Source: Catellatospora vulcania
Lineage (GTDB): Bacteria > Actinomycetota > Actinomycetes > Mycobacteriales > Micromonosporaceae
DNA length: 64,000 nucleotides
Direction of reading: 5' to 3'
NCBI RefSeq assembly: GCF_009720385.1
Contig: NZ_WARX01000017.1
Location: 186,001-250,000, forward strand
The position numbers and the translations under genes were made by a program. Shown here one piece after another: positions 30,527-41,075 of the stretch. How positions within the stretch are numbered: the stretch's first letter is position 1; each line of letters opens with the position of its first letter. The notes below the pieces were generated by a model. The model searched no databases, was not told where the DNA came from, and saw only the letters and a list, made by a program, of their open reading frames with translations.

Positions 30527-32014
30527 TCACGGGTTGGTGAAGCCGAGCGAGTACGAGCCCGAGCCGCTGTACGCGTGCACCCGGTACCGGTAGTAGCCGG
30601 CGGTGCCCGAGTAGGTCAGCGTCTCCGAGCTGGACGAGGTCGCGCCCTGGGCCACGTTGGCCCACGCCGAGCCGTTCCACTTCTGCAGGTAGAGGTCGAA
30701 GTCGGTGCCGGACGGGCCGGCCAGGCAGCCGCGGTGGGTGCCGGAGGTGGTCGACTGGTAGTAGCTGTTGTCCGGCTGGTAGGCGCTGCCGCCGCTGGAC
30801 AGCGAGCCGCTGCGGGAGAACTCGTAGCCGGTGCAGCCGCCACCGCCGGGCGGCGGGGACGACGGCGGCGTGCTGCCGCCGGTCATCAGGGTCAGGCTGT
30901 ACGCCGACAGGATCTCGTTGACCGGCTGGAAGTACGTGGTGCCGCCGGACGAGCAGTTGCCGGACCCGCCCGAGGTGACGCCCTGGGCCTGGTTGCCGGC
31001 GATGAGCGAGCCGCCGGAGTCGCCCGGCTCGGCGCAGACGTTGGTGCGGATCAGGCCGCTGACGGTGCCCTGCGAGTAGGTCACCGACGCGTTGCGGGCC
31101 TGGATGGTGCCGCAGTGCCAGCCGGTGGTCGAGCCGGACCGGCACACCGACGCGCCGATCGCGGCATCGGTCGAACCGGACACCGTCACGGTGCCGCCGG
31201 AGTAGTTGTTGACCAGGCCGCGCGGGGTGTTGCCGGAGGCCACCTGCACCCAGGCGTAGTCGTTGCCGGGGAAGCTGGAACCGCGGAACGTGCCGCTCGG
31301 CTGGGTCGTGGTGGACCCGGTGGTGCCGCAGTGCCCGGCGGTGACGAAGCCGCCGCTGACCGGGAAGCCGACCGAGCAGCGGCTGCCGCTGCCGATGTAG
31401 TAGGCGTTGCCGCCGATGACGTCGATGAGCGGGACCGGGTTCTCGGTGCTCGCCTCGATGCGCACGGCCGAGGCGTCGACGCCGCTCTGCTTGATGAAGC
31501 CCTTCGCGTCGGCGCCCGCGCGGGCGAGCACCACGATCTGGTTGGCGGCCACGTCGATGTACCAGCCGGGCACCGCCTTGGGGGCCTTGGCCGCGTTGGC
31601 GTCGAGCCGGTCCTTGAGCGCGTCGAGCTGGGCGAGGCTGCGGGCGACCAGCTGCGGGGTCGCGCCGGCGGCGCGCACCTTGTCGGCCTGCGCCTGGCTG
31701 GTGACGCCGACGGTGAACGTCTTGGCGTCGGCTGACAGCCACGCGCCGCCGTAGGTCGCGCCGAGCGACTTGCGCAGGCTGAGGTCGGCCTTGCCGGCCT
31801 TGGCCTCCTCGGCGAGCCGGGCCTGCACGCCGGCGGGGTCGAGTTTGAGGTCGCGGCTCAGCGCCTGGAGGACCTGGGGCGAGATGCCCGCCGCGGTGGC
31901 GGCGTCGGTCGCGGCGTCGGGGCTTTGTCCCGCCGCGGCCGGATACGTCAGTGCGACGGTGATGCCCAGGGTGAGGGTCGCCGCCGCCGAAGCGAAGAGG
32001 AGTCTGCGGTTCAT
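30527..32014 (-). CDS. Streptogrisin/alpha-lytic-type S1 serine protease with C-terminal domain
   Basis: 495 residues. Signal peptide to about residue 28; an alpha-lytic-type prodomain (to about 195: SRDLKLDPAGVQARLAEEA, GWYIDVAANQIVVLA); a chymotrypsin-fold domain with catalytic His in FVTAGHC, Asp in GNDYAWV and Ser in EPGDSGGS; a Pro/Gly linker (TPPSSPPPGGGG); then a beta-sandwich, prepeptidase-like C-terminal domain (GYYRYRVHAYSGSGSYSLGF). Secreted and self-activated by prodomain removal. It lies 51 bases downstream of a LysR gene on the same strand. ATG has no strong RBS. Confidence 0.95.
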   Translation of the reverse strand: MNRRLLFASAAATLTLGITVALTYPAAAGQSPDAATDAATAAGISPQVLQALSRDLKLDPAGVQARLAEEAKAGKADLSLRKSLGATYGGAWLSADAKTFTVGVTSQAQADKVRAAGATPQLVARSLAQLDALKDRLDANAAKAPKAVPGWYIDVAANQIVVLARAGADAKGFIKQSGVDASAVRIEASTENPVPLIDVIGGNAYYIGSGSRCSVGFPVSGGFVTAGHCGTTGSTTTQPSGTFRGSSFPGNDYAWVQVASGNTPRGLVNNYSGGTVTVSGSTDAAIGASVCRSGSTTGWHCGTIQARNASVTYSQGTVSGLIRTNVCAEPGDSGGSLIAGNQAQGVTSGGSGNCSSGGTTYFQPVNEILSAYSLTLMTGGSTPPSSPPPGGGGCTGYEFSRSGSLSSGGSAYQPDNSYYQSTTSGTHRGCLAGPSGTDFDLYLQKWNGSAWANVAQGATSSSSETLTYSGTAGYYRYRVHAYSGSGSYSLGFTNP

Positions 32015-32065
32015 GCTGGGAAGCTTGGCGGTTGGACATAGGCGACGGTAGATACCGCTTGCGTC

Positions 32066-33043
32066 CTACCGCGATGCGATGGAAACCCGGGGACCGAACT
32101 GCGGGTTGGCCTTGCCCCATTCCAGGTAGTGCGGATTGCGGGCGGCCGACTCCGCGTACGCCGCCGCGGCGTGGCCGAGCATGACGTCGGCGTAACCGGC
32201 GGCCTCGCTGCGCGGATGCCAGCCGAGCAGGTGCCGCCAGCGCAGCGGCCCACCGGCCAGGGGCACCGTGGCGATGCCGTCCACCCGGCGGAACGTCGCC
32301 TTGCACAGCCCGACCGCGTGCCCCGACAGCACCGCGTCGACGGCGTTGCCGATGTCCATCTCGTACATGGTGCGCGGGGTGAACCCGGCCCGCGCGCACG
32401 CCGCGGCGAAGCAGTCGCCGAAGCAGCCGTCGCCGGGCATGCTGGCCCACTGCGCGTCGGCCAGCTCGGCCAGGTCGATCTCCCACCGGTGCGCCAGCGG
32501 ATGGTTCTCCGGCAGCATCACGAAGATGGCGTCGATCGCGATCTCCCGCCAGGTCAGCCCGTCGTCGGGGCTGCCCGGCACGGTGTCGCCGCAGACACCG
32601 ACGATGCAGAAGTCGAGCTTGCCGGCGACGGCCAGGTCGCAGAGCTGATCGGCCCAGTGCGACGGATGGGTGAGCACCTCCACGCCGTCCTTCTCGGCGG
32701 CCAGCCGGGACATCAGGCCGCCGAGGATCGGTCCGTTGACCGCGCCGATGCGCCACTGGTTCGGCCGGATGCGGGTGCCGGTGAGCTGGGCCGCGTCGTC
32801 CTGCAGGCCCTTCATTGCGGGCAGCACCACCCGGGCGCGGGCGAGCACCAGCTCGCCGAGCGCCGTCGGGGTGGCCCCGTGGCGGCCGCGCTCGAACAGC
32901 GGGCCGCCCAGCGAGCGCTCGATGCGCTGCAGCTGCGCGGTGACCGCGGGCTGGGCCAGCCCGAGCAGCGAGGCCGCTTTGGTCACGCTGCCCGTGTCCG
33001 CGATCGCGCAGACCACTCTGAGATGGCGGATCTCTAGATTCAT
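32066..33043 (-). CDS. LysR-family transcriptional regulator
   Basis: 325 residues. N-terminal wHTH starts MNLEIRHLRVVCAIADTGSV, TKAASLLGLAQPAVTAQLQR, IERSLGGPLFERG, then a LysR substrate-binding domain (RIGAVNGPILGGLMSRLAAE, VDAVLSGHAVGLCKATFRRV). ATG at 33043 with GGAG six bases upstream. It is codirectional with the serine protease gene and could be cotranscribed with or regulate it. Streptomyces-type regulators of this group often sit beside protease genes; the effector is unknown. Confidence 0.92.
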   Translation of the reverse strand: MNLEIRHLRVVCAIADTGSVTKAASLLGLAQPAVTAQLQRIERSLGGPLFERGRHGATPTALGELVLARARVVLPAMKGLQDDAAQLTGTRIRPNQWRIGAVNGPILGGLMSRLAAEKDGVEVLTHPSHWADQLCDLAVAGKLDFCIVGVCGDTVPGSPDDGLTWREIAIDAIFVMLPENHPLAHRWEIDLAELADAQWASMPGDGCFGDCFAAACARAGFTPRTMYEMDIGNAVDAVLSGHAVGLCKATFRRVDGIATVPLAGGPLRWRHLLGWHPRSEAAGYADVMLGHAAAAYAESAARNPHYLEWGKANPQFGPRVSIASR

Positions 33044-33048
33044 GGCCG

Positions 33049-33061
33049 CTCCAGTCTGGAG
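33049..33061. promoter_or_regulatory. Dyad between LysR promoter and start, possible autoregulatory site
   Basis: CTCCAGTCTGGAG is a perfect dyad (CTCCA/TGGAG) six bases before the LysR ATG. It also contains the T-N11-A pattern LysR proteins like. It overlaps the RBS region, so binding there could block translation or transcription. Confidence 0.35.
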
Positions 33062-33189
33062 GGTGCAACCGGAGGAGAGATCCACGCAGTCTAGACGGGT
33101 GATAGATGGCTGTCACTTCACCGGCAAGCGCTTGCTCCTTTCGTTACCTGGCGGAACCGGGCGTGCCGGTGCCCTCGCGCCGCGTCGCG

Positions 33190-34257
33190 CTACCGCGGCG
33201 CGGTGGCGGACGGTACGGCCCAACCCGCCGCAGGCTGGAACACGTGCTTCCACAGTTCCTGCCGGACCGGCACCGGGTCGCCGCCCCCGGGGCCGACGGT
33301 CAGTTCGACGTGCCCGGCCAGGCGTCCCGTGCCCGGCTCGAACAGCAGCTCGTCGGCAATCGTCCCGCTGGTCAGGCGTACCGCGTAGAGCCGCTTGCCG
33401 GACACGGTGAACGCCTCGGCGGCGGTGAGGCCGTCGAGCCTGCCCATCAATCGGTGGAAGGCGGCGCGCTGTGCGGCGGGCAGCAGCGGGTCGACCCGGG
33501 CCAGGAAGCGCCCGTACTGCTGCCAGCGGGTGAGGTCGTCGACCTCGGCCGGGCCGCGCGAGCCCGCCCGGAAGCCGGCGAGCAGCAGGTCCGGATCGGT
33601 GGGCAGGGTGGCCAGCCAGCTCGCGGTCGGATAACCCCAGCCGGGCCCGGCCGCGGCGAAGCCGTCCCGCGCGGCGGCGAGCTGCTCGGCGGGGGACTGT
33701 CCTTTGACATCGCCCGCACTCGGTGGGGGCACTTCCAGCAGGCCTTCGGGTTCGAAGCAGCGCACCCCGGCCTGTGCCGTCGCCGGTGCGCTGCCGGGCG
33801 AGGGCGAGGGGCCGGACCGGGTGAGCATGGTGGTGTGCGAGCACAGCAGCTCGCCCGGGTGCGGCACGGCCAGGGTGTTGCCGGCCGCGGCCTGGTCCAG
33901 CTGGGCGAAGACCGCGGGGACCGGCACCGGTGCGCCGTACTTCAGCCACAGCGCGACGGTGCCCTCCGCCGCGGTGGACGCGGCGCTCGTCGGGCGGCCC
34001 GGCCCGGCGGTCGGTCCGCCCGGCTGAGGGGTGCCGTCGCCTGCCGCGCCCAGCACCGCCGCCCCGCCGACCACGGCGGCCACCACCGCCGCGGCTGCGG
34101 CGGGCGCCGCCCAGCGGGGCAGCAGGAAGCGGGGCGCGTGCGGTGCGGCCGTCGCGGTCTGGACGCGCCGGCGCACCCGGTCGAGTGCGCCGGGCGCGGC
34201 CCCCGGGCGTTCCTGGTGGAATTCGCGCACGCCGCGCAGGTCGGGATCGTCGGTCAT
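33190..34257 (-). CDS. CU044_5270-type membrane protein, likely anti-sigma partner
   Basis: 355 residues. Cytoplasmic N-terminus (DPDLRGVREFHQERPGAAPG), one membrane helix at about residues 50-70 (APAAAAAVVAAVVGGAAVLG), and a large extracytoplasmic domain. Matches the CU044_5270 group I know to be encoded next to ECF sigma factors in actinomycetes. Its start overlaps the sigma gene stop by four bases (ATGA). A role in holding the sigma factor at the membrane is inferred from context. Confidence 0.8.
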   Translation of the reverse strand: MTDDPDLRGVREFHQERPGAAPGALDRVRRRVQTATAAPHAPRFLLPRWAAPAAAAAVVAAVVGGAAVLGAAGDGTPQPGGPTAGPGRPTSAASTAAEGTVALWLKYGAPVPVPAVFAQLDQAAAGNTLAVPHPGELLCSHTTMLTRSGPSPSPGSAPATAQAGVRCFEPEGLLEVPPPSAGDVKGQSPAEQLAAARDGFAAAGPGWGYPTASWLATLPTDPDLLLAGFRAGSRGPAEVDDLTRWQQYGRFLARVDPLLPAAQRAAFHRLMGRLDGLTAAEAFTVSGKRLYAVRLTSGTIADELLFEPGTGRLAGHVELTVGPGGGDPVPVRQELWKHVFQPAAGWAVPSATAPR

Positions 34258-34820
34258 CGGGAGCCTCCGTCGGGGGATTCGTGGGCGGCGGGGCCGGCGG
34301 CGAGGGCGGCGCGCAGTTTCACCCGCGCGCGGTGCAGGGCCGACTGGACCGAGCCGAGGGGGATGTCCAGGGTCCGGGCGATCTCCTCGTAGCCGAGTTC
34401 CGCGACCGCGTACAGCAGCAGCACGTCGCGCTGGCGGGCGGGCAGCGCGGCGAGCACCGTGGCCAGCCGCCGGGTCAGCGCCGAGGCGTCCGCGCGGGCG
34501 GCCGCGCCGTCGGCGATGTCGATCAGGTCCGGGTCGCGGCCGGTGCGGGCCAGTGCCCGCAGCGCCCGGGTCTCGGTGCGCCGGTGCCGCCGCAGCAGGT
34601 TGGTGGCGATGCCGTAGAGCCAGGCCCGCGCCGGGCCGTCCGGGAGCCGGTGCCGTCGCCGGTGCGCGATGAGGAACGTGTCGGCCACGACGTCCTCCGC
34701 GACCGTCGGCCCGACCCGGCCGGCGCAGTAGCGCAGCAGCTCTGCCCCGTGCTGGTCGAAGAGGCCCGCCACGTCGGGCAGGCTTCGGCGCGGCTCGGCC
34801 ATGGTGTGCAACATACTCAT
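34254..34820 (-). CDS. ECF RNA polymerase sigma factor
   Basis: About 188 residues from ATG 34820. Region 2: DVAGLFDQHGAELLRYCAGR, VGPTVAEDVVADTFLIAHRR. Region 4: LAALPARQRDVLLLYAVAEL, GYEEIARTLDIPLGSVQSAL, HRARVKLRA. Directs RNA polymerase to stress-type promoters; the target set is unknown. Coupled to the downstream membrane protein (ATGA). Start could also be at 34814 or 34802, as none has a clear RBS. A longer open frame to 35342 runs antisense to the DUF1801 gene and is rejected. Confidence 0.92.
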   Translation of the reverse strand: MSMLHTMAEPRRSLPDVAGLFDQHGAELLRYCAGRVGPTVAEDVVADTFLIAHRRRHRLPDGPARAWLYGIATNLLRRHRRTETRALRALARTGRDPDLIDIADGAAARADASALTRRLATVLAALPARQRDVLLLYAVAELGYEEIARTLDIPLGSVQSALHRARVKLRAALAAGPAAHESPDGGSR

Positions 34821-34901
34821 GACTGCCCGCAGGGCGGCGTTCTGTTCCGCACCGGTCGCGCCGGACTGCCGGACGCGGCCGGCAGGCGGGATGATGAATG
34901 A

Positions 34902-35267
34902 ATGGCGGCCCGGTTCAGCACGATCGACGACTACATCGACTCGTTCCCCGAGGAGGTGCGCGACGTGCTGCGGCAGGTCCGGCGGACCATCCTGGCGGCC
35001 GCGCCGGCACAGGCCGGACAGAGCATCAGCTACGGGATCCCCACCATCACGCTCGACGGGCGGTACCTCGTGTACTTCGCCGGGTGGAAGCACCACGTCT
35101 CGGTGTACCCGGTGCCGGACGGCGACGCGGCGTTCGAGGAGGTCGTCGCGCCGTACCGGGCGGCCAAGGGCACCCTGCGGTTCCCGCTGCGCGAGCCCGT
35201 CCCGTACGACGTGATCACCCTGGTGACCGGCGTGCTGGTGGCGCAGCGGAGCGCGTCCGGCGGGTGA
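34902..35267 (+). CDS. DUF1801 (YdhG-like) protein
   Basis: 121 residues. Family pattern: STIDDYIDSFPEEVRDVLRQ, VRRTILAAAP, SISYGIPTITLDGRYLVYFA, GWKHHVSVYPVPDGD, TLRFPLREPVPYDVI. YdhG-like proteins adopt a compact alpha/beta fold; the function is unclear, with an iron-chaperone suggestion for the related frataxin-like fold in some bacteria. Divergent from the sigma gene with 82 bases between starts. Confidence 0.88.
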   Translation: MAARFSTIDDYIDSFPEEVRDVLRQVRRTILAAAPAQAGQSISYGIPTITLDGRYLVYFAGWKHHVSVYPVPDGDAAFEEVVAPYRAAKGTLRFPLREPVPYDVITLVTGVLVAQRSASGG

Positions 35268-35341
35268 CGCCGGGGTGAGTGACGCGCCCCCGGTCGTGTT
35301 GCCGTCGTCGCACCGGCATGCATGCCGTCGGGGGCGGTCCA

Positions 35342-35347
35342 TAGGAT
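35342..35347 (+). promoter_or_regulatory. -10 box of leaderless recQ transcript
   Basis: TAGGAT lies six bases before the GTG at 35354. A perfect palindrome, CGGCATGCATGCCG (35314-35327), sits upstream, about where a regulator could bind near -35. Confidence 0.5.
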
Positions 35348-35353
35348 CGACGG

Positions 35354-37177
<1,824 letters not shown>

Positions 37178-37194
37178 CCGTCCGACCGACGGAA

Positions 37195-37255
37195 GATCGC
37201 TGTTTGCGGTCAGAAACTGCGGTCCCACCGCACTTTTCGACCGCAAACGGCGATC
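37195..37255. terminator. AGATCGC-ended hairpin after recQ
   Basis: GATCGCTGTTTGCGGTC (37195-37211) pairs with GACCGCAAACGGCGATC (37239-37255) with one mismatch. An inner hairpin TGCGGTCCCACCGCA lies between. It shares outer bases with the element at 6962-7025. It lies in the convergent space after recQ. Confidence 0.7.
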
Positions 37256-37259
37256 ATGG

Positions 37260-37476
37260 CCGCGAGCCGCGAGCCGCGAGCCGCGAGCCGCGAGCCGCGA
37301 GCCGCGAGCCGCGAGCCGCGAGCCGCGAGCCGCGAGCCGCGAGCCGCGAGCCGCGAGCCGCGAGCCGCGAGCCGCGAGCCGCGAGCTGCGAGCACCGAGC
37401 CGCAGGCCGGGAACTGGGCCCCGGGAGCCGCAGGACGCGAGCCCCGAGCCGCAGGCCGGGAGCTGCGGGCCGGGCG
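37260..37476. repeat. CCGCGAG heptanucleotide array, 18 perfect copies plus degenerate tail
   Basis: From 37260 to 37385 CCGCGAG repeats 18 times without error; CTGCGAG, CACCGAG, CCGCAGG and similar 7-mers follow to about 37476. The unit is not a multiple of three, so all frames stay open and give repetitive pseudo-proteins on both strands. It lies between recQ and the siderophore gene, ending 15 bases before that gene's stop codon. Slipped-strand length change is expected. Confidence 0.97.
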
Positions 37477-37490
37477 GCGGCCCGAGCCGG

Positions 37491-38384
37491 TCAGCCTTCC
37501 TCGGTGCGGCCCTGGCGCCAGTAGCCCATGAAGGCGACCGCCTTGCGGTCCAGCCCGCGCTCGCTGACCAGGTGACGGCGCAGGGTGCGGATCACCGCGG
37601 CCTCGCCGGCCAGCCAGGCGTAGAGCAGTCCGCCGGCGGAGTCCGCCGGCACCTCCCACAGGATGTCGGTGTCCACATCGACGTCCTCGACCGCCTCGGC
37701 CGTGCCGGGCGCCGGCACCAGCCGCGCCGCGGCCTCCTGCACCGCGGGCACCAGCAGGCTGCCGTGGGCCGCCCCGTCGCGGGCCAGCCAGCGCACCTGC
37801 ACCCCGGCGGGGGCGGTCACCGGCAGCGCGTCGGCGGCGTACGGCACCTCCAGCAGCGCAGCCCCGACCGTGTCCGCGGGCAGCCGCTCCAGGATCGCGG
37901 CGATGGCGGGCACCGCCGTCTCGTCCCCCGCCAGCAGCACCGGCACGCCGGGGGCCGGCGGCACGAACTCGACCCCGCCGTGCGGGCCCGGGTGGGCTGC
38001 GTTGGGTCCCATCAGGACGATCTTCTCGCCGGGCCGGGCCGCGCGGGCCCAGCGCGAGGCGGGTCCCGCGTCGCCGTGCAGCGCCACGTCCACGTCGACC
38101 TCGCAATGCTCGCGGCGGACGTGGCGGGCGGTGTACGTGCGCAGCGGGTTGCGCCGCTCGTCGGGTGTCGCGCGCCAGGTGGTGTACCAGTCCGGGCCGT
38201 GGTCGAGGTCGGCGAAGCCTCCGGTCGGCGCGGGCAGCACCAGTTTGAGGCGGAGGTCATAGCCGCAGTCGGCGAAGTCGGCGAGGTCGGGTCCGGCGAA
38301 GGTGAACCGCTTGTAGGTCGGGCTGAGTTCGGTGACGGACTGCACCTGCACGGTGAACAGCCGCCAGACCATGGGTTCGCTCAT
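37491..38384 (-). CDS. Siderophore-interacting FAD/NAD(P)H ferric reductase (SIP family)
   Basis: 297 residues. FAD domain with [20 protein letters not shown], then the C-terminal NAD(P)H domain ([20 protein letters not shown], and [20 protein letters not shown]). Reduces ferric siderophores in the cytosol to release iron. ATG at 38384 ([14 protein letters not shown]). Upstream promoter region carries an iron box at 38486-38504, so expression should rise under iron starvation. The downstream side abuts the heptanucleotide array. Confidence 0.95.
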   Translation of the reverse strand: MSEPMVWRLFTVQVQSVTELSPTYKRFTFAGPDLADFADCGYDLRLKLVLPAPTGGFADLDHGPDWYTTWRATPDERRNPLRTYTARHVRREHCEVDVDVALHGDAGPASRWARAARPGEKIVLMGPNAAHPGPHGGVEFVPPAPGVPVLLAGDETAVPAIAAILERLPADTVGAALLEVPYAADALPVTAPAGVQVRWLARDGAAHGSLLVPAVQEAAARLVPAPGTAEAVEDVDVDTDILWEVPADSAGGLLYAWLAGEAAVIRTLRRHLVSERGLDRKAVAFMGYWRQGRTEEG

Positions 38385-38485
38385 GCGCGGGATCTCCAGA
38401 GGGGCCGGACGTACGAGGGGATGCTGCGCCGGGCTGCCGGCTCGTGACGTGCCACGTGAAGCCGACAGCCCGCATCGCGTGCAGC

Positions 38486-38504
38486 TTAGGTTAGGTTAAC
38501 CTTC
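38486..38504. promoter_or_regulatory. IdeR/DmdR-type iron box
   Basis: TTAGGTTAGGTTAACCTTC matches the consensus TTAGGTTAGSCTAACCTAA at most positions. It lies 100 bases upstream of the siderophore-interacting gene and only 11 bases from the end of the convergent-side MFS gene, so the target is the SIP gene. Confidence 0.85.
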
Positions 38505-38514
38505 CCTCTCATTG

Positions 38515-40188
38515 TCAAACGGCTGCGGTCGTGTCCTGTGCCACGATGCCGGTGGCAGACCCGGCTGTGGACGAGGGCGCGGCCTCGGCGGCGGGATAGG
38601 GCGCGGTCCCGGCCGATGGTGCGGCTTCGGCGCCGGTGACGGCATCGGGCAGGCAGTCGGCGGGCGCTGCGACGTGGCCCGGGGCGCCGCCGCGCAGGGT
38701 CAGCAGGGCCAGTGCCGCAGCGAGCGCCATCAGCACGGCCGCCGTGATCGCCGCCGCGTGCAGGCCGGACACGAAGGCGGTGCGGGCGCTCGCGAACAGC
38801 GCCTCACCCACGGGTCCGGGCGCCGTGGCCGCGACGACGGCCGCCCCCGCCAGCGTCTCGCGGGCGGTGTCCGCGGCCTCGACCGGCAATGCGGCGGGCA
38901 CCTCCAGGTGGGCCCGGAAGACGGCGGTGCCGATACTGCCCAGCACTGCCATGCCGAGCGCGCCGCCGAACTCCGAGGCCGTCTCCGACAGCGCGGACGC
39001 CGAGCCCGCCCGCTCCGGCGGGGCGGCCCACAGGATCAGCTCGGTGCTCAGCGACATCACCACGACCAGGCCGCAGGCGTACAGCGCGGCGCAGGCCATC
39101 AGCGTCCACAGCGGGGAGTCCGCGCCGACGGCGGTCATCGCGGCGAACCCGGCCAGCGCGATGAGGAAGCCCGCCGCCACCAGCCGGTTGCGCGGGACGC
39201 CGCGCTGGGCGAGCCCGGCGGCGACCGGGGCGACCGCGCCGATGCCGAGCGAGGGCACCAGGCTCCACAGCGCCGCCTCCAGCGGGGACATGCCCCACAC
39301 GGTCTGCAGCAGCTGGGTGGTGAAGATGGCGAAGCCGACCAGGGCGAACATGGCGAGCGTGTTGACGGCGACCGCGCCGCTGAACGCCCGACCCCGGAAC
39401 AGGGCGAGGTCGATCATCGGGTCCGGCGAGGTGCGCTGCCGGTGGAGGAACGCCGCGCCGACGGCGAGGCCGGTGATGATCGCGGCGACGGCGAGCCGGA
39501 CGTCACCTTCGGCGGCCAGCTCCTTGACGCCCCAGATCACCGGCAGCACCGCCGCCAGCGACAGGGCGGCCCCGATCAGGTCGAACCGTCCGCCGGCGAC
39601 CCGGCGCGACTCGGGCACCAGCAGCGGCGCGAGCACGACCAGCAGCAGCATGAACGGCACGTTGATCAGGAAGACCGAGCCCCACCAGAAGTGTTCGAGC
39701 AGCAGGCCGCTGAGGATCGGGCCGAGCGCGACGCCGAAGGTGAGCGCGGCGGTCCAGATGCCGATGGCGGTGGCCCGCTGCTTGGCCTCGTGGAACATGT
39801 TGCGGATCAGGGCGAGGGTGCTCGGCATCAGCGTCGCGCCGCCGATGCCGAGCAGGGCCCGGCTGGTGATGAGGGCTTCGGCGCTGCCCGCGTACGCGGC
39901 GGCGGCGGAGGTGAGGGCGAAGGCGGCCGCGCCGATCATGAGCAGCCGGCGGCGGCCGATCCGGTCGCCCAGCGCACCCATCGTGATGAGCAGGCCGGCC
40001 AGCACGAAGCCGTAGATGTCGAAGATCCACAGTTGCTGGGTGGCGGTCGGTTCGAGGTCGGCGCTGATGAACGGGACGGCGAAGTAGAGCACCGACACGT
40101 CCATGGAGACCAGCAGCAGGGGCAGCAGCAGCACGGCGAGCCCGGTCCATTCGCGGCGGCCGGCGAGCGGCGGGCTTGGCTCGTTCAT
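38515..40188 (-). CDS. DHA2-type MFS multidrug exporter
   Basis: 559 residues with about 14 hydrophobic segments. WTGLAVLLLPLLLVSMDVSV is helix 1; motif A GALGDRIGRRRLLMIG; motif C GIWTAALTFGVALGPILSGL, which marks antiporters. Closest in kind to QacA/SmvA-like drug exporters. ATG at 40188; an in-frame extension reads through the three operators (TETRTAYAVARTAYTEG) and is not coding. Divergent from a TetR gene, the classical repressor-efflux pair. C-terminal 60 residues are Ala/Pro-rich. Confidence 0.93.
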   Translation of the reverse strand: MNEPSPPLAGRREWTGLAVLLLPLLLVSMDVSVLYFAVPFISADLEPTATQQLWIFDIYGFVLAGLLITMGALGDRIGRRRLLMIGAAAFALTSAAAAYAGSAEALITSRALLGIGGATLMPSTLALIRNMFHEAKQRATAIGIWTAALTFGVALGPILSGLLLEHFWWGSVFLINVPFMLLLVVLAPLLVPESRRVAGGRFDLIGAALSLAAVLPVIWGVKELAAEGDVRLAVAAIITGLAVGAAFLHRQRTSPDPMIDLALFRGRAFSGAVAVNTLAMFALVGFAIFTTQLLQTVWGMSPLEAALWSLVPSLGIGAVAPVAAGLAQRGVPRNRLVAAGFLIALAGFAAMTAVGADSPLWTLMACAALYACGLVVVMSLSTELILWAAPPERAGSASALSETASEFGGALGMAVLGSIGTAVFRAHLEVPAALPVEAADTARETLAGAAVVAATAPGPVGEALFASARTAFVSGLHAAAITAAVLMALAAALALLTLRGGAPGHVAAPADCLPDAVTGAEAAPSAGTAPYPAAEAAPSSTAGSATGIVAQDTTAAV

Positions 40189-40203
40189 CGAGGACCAACC
40201 TTC

Positions 40204-40261
40204 TGTGTATGCGGTACGCGCTACTGCGTATGCCGTACGCGTTTCTGTGTACGTTATACGC
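40204..40261. promoter_or_regulatory. Three tandem TetR-type operators phased at 21 bp
   Basis: TGTGTATGCGGTACGC (40204-40219), TGCGTATGCCGTACGC (40225-40240) and TGTGTACGTTATACGC (40246-40261) fit TGYGTAYGYNRTACGC. The middle one has the perfect dyad GCGTA/TACGC. Starts are 21 bases apart, two helical turns. They occupy the 117-base divergent promoter between the exporter and the TetR gene. Confidence 0.8.
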
Positions 40262-40305
40262 AGCACTAGGATGTGCAGTCAAGCGTTCGAGGTGAAGCAG
40301 GTGTG

Positions 40306-41058
40306 ATGGAGCTCGACAGCGGCATCGGCGTGCCGGCGAACATCGCCGCCGCGTGGGGTCTGCGGGAGCGCCCCGGCAAGGGGCCGAAGCCCGGACTGAC
40401 CCTGGACGGCATCGTCGCGGCCGGGATCCGGGTCGCCGCCGCCGACGGCATCGGCGCGGTCTCCATGAGCCGGGTCGCCGCCGAGGCGGGCGCGTCCACG
40501 ATGGCGCTCTACCGGTACGTGCGGGCCAAGGACGAGCTGCTCGAACTGATGATGGACGCGGCGATCGGCGATCCGCCCCCGATCGCACCGGACGCCGGCT
40601 GGCGGGCCGCGCTCACCGCCTGGGCGTGGGCCTGCCGCGAGCTGTACCTGGCTCAGCCGTGGACGCTGCGGGTGCCGATCAGCGGCCCGCCCGCCACCCC
40701 GCACCAGCTGGCGTGGATGGACGCCGGACTGACCGCGCTGGCCGACACCCGGCTGCGCGAGGAGGAGAAGCTCTCCATCGTCCTGCTGTTCAGCATGTAC
40801 GTCCGCAACGAGGCGACCGTCGCCGTGGACATGCAGGCAGCGGTCGAGGCGGTCGACACGTCCCTGGACGAGGCCATCGCGACATACGGCAAGCTGCTGA
40901 GACTGCTCGTCGACCCGGCCCGGTTCCCGGCCCTGGCGCGCGTCATCGAGGCCGGCGTGCTCGACCGGGCGGACGAGCCCTACGAGGAGTTCGTGTTCGG
41001 ACTGGAACGGATCCTCGACGGCGTAGGTCTGCTCATCGCGCAGCGGGCGGGCAGCTGA
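40306..41058 (+). CDS. TetR-family repressor
   Basis: 250 residues. HTH: LTLDGIVAAGIRVAAADGIG, AVSMSRVAAEAGASTMALYR, YVRAKDELLELM; a TetR_C-like ligand domain follows (WACRELYLAQPWTLRVPISG). It carries the N-terminal extension PANIAAAWGLRERPGKGPKP seen in actinomycete TetR regulators. ATG at 40306 with GAGGTGAAGCAGG upstream. Predicted to repress itself and the divergent exporter through the three operators. Ligand unknown, probably an exporter substrate. Confidence 0.92.
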   Translation: MELDSGIGVPANIAAAWGLRERPGKGPKPGLTLDGIVAAGIRVAAADGIGAVSMSRVAAEAGASTMALYRYVRAKDELLELMMDAAIGDPPPIAPDAGWRAALTAWAWACRELYLAQPWTLRVPISGPPATPHQLAWMDAGLTALADTRLREEEKLSIVLLFSMYVRNEATVAVDMQAAVEAVDTSLDEAIATYGKLLRLLVDPARFPALARVIEAGVLDRADEPYEEFVFGLERILDGVGLLIAQRAGS

Positions 41059-41075
41059 CCATCCGGGGTGGACGG

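Noticed and set aside
30516-33116. 866-codon frame spanning the serine protease and LysR genes
   Set aside because: Off-frame reading of two real genes on the same strand.
34821-35342. N-terminal extension of the ECF sigma factor
   Set aside because: It runs antisense to the DUF1801 gene and lacks sigma motifs; region 2 begins soon after 34820.
37260-37476. CRISPR array
   Set aside because: The repeats are 7-base tandem units with no spacers and no cas genes.
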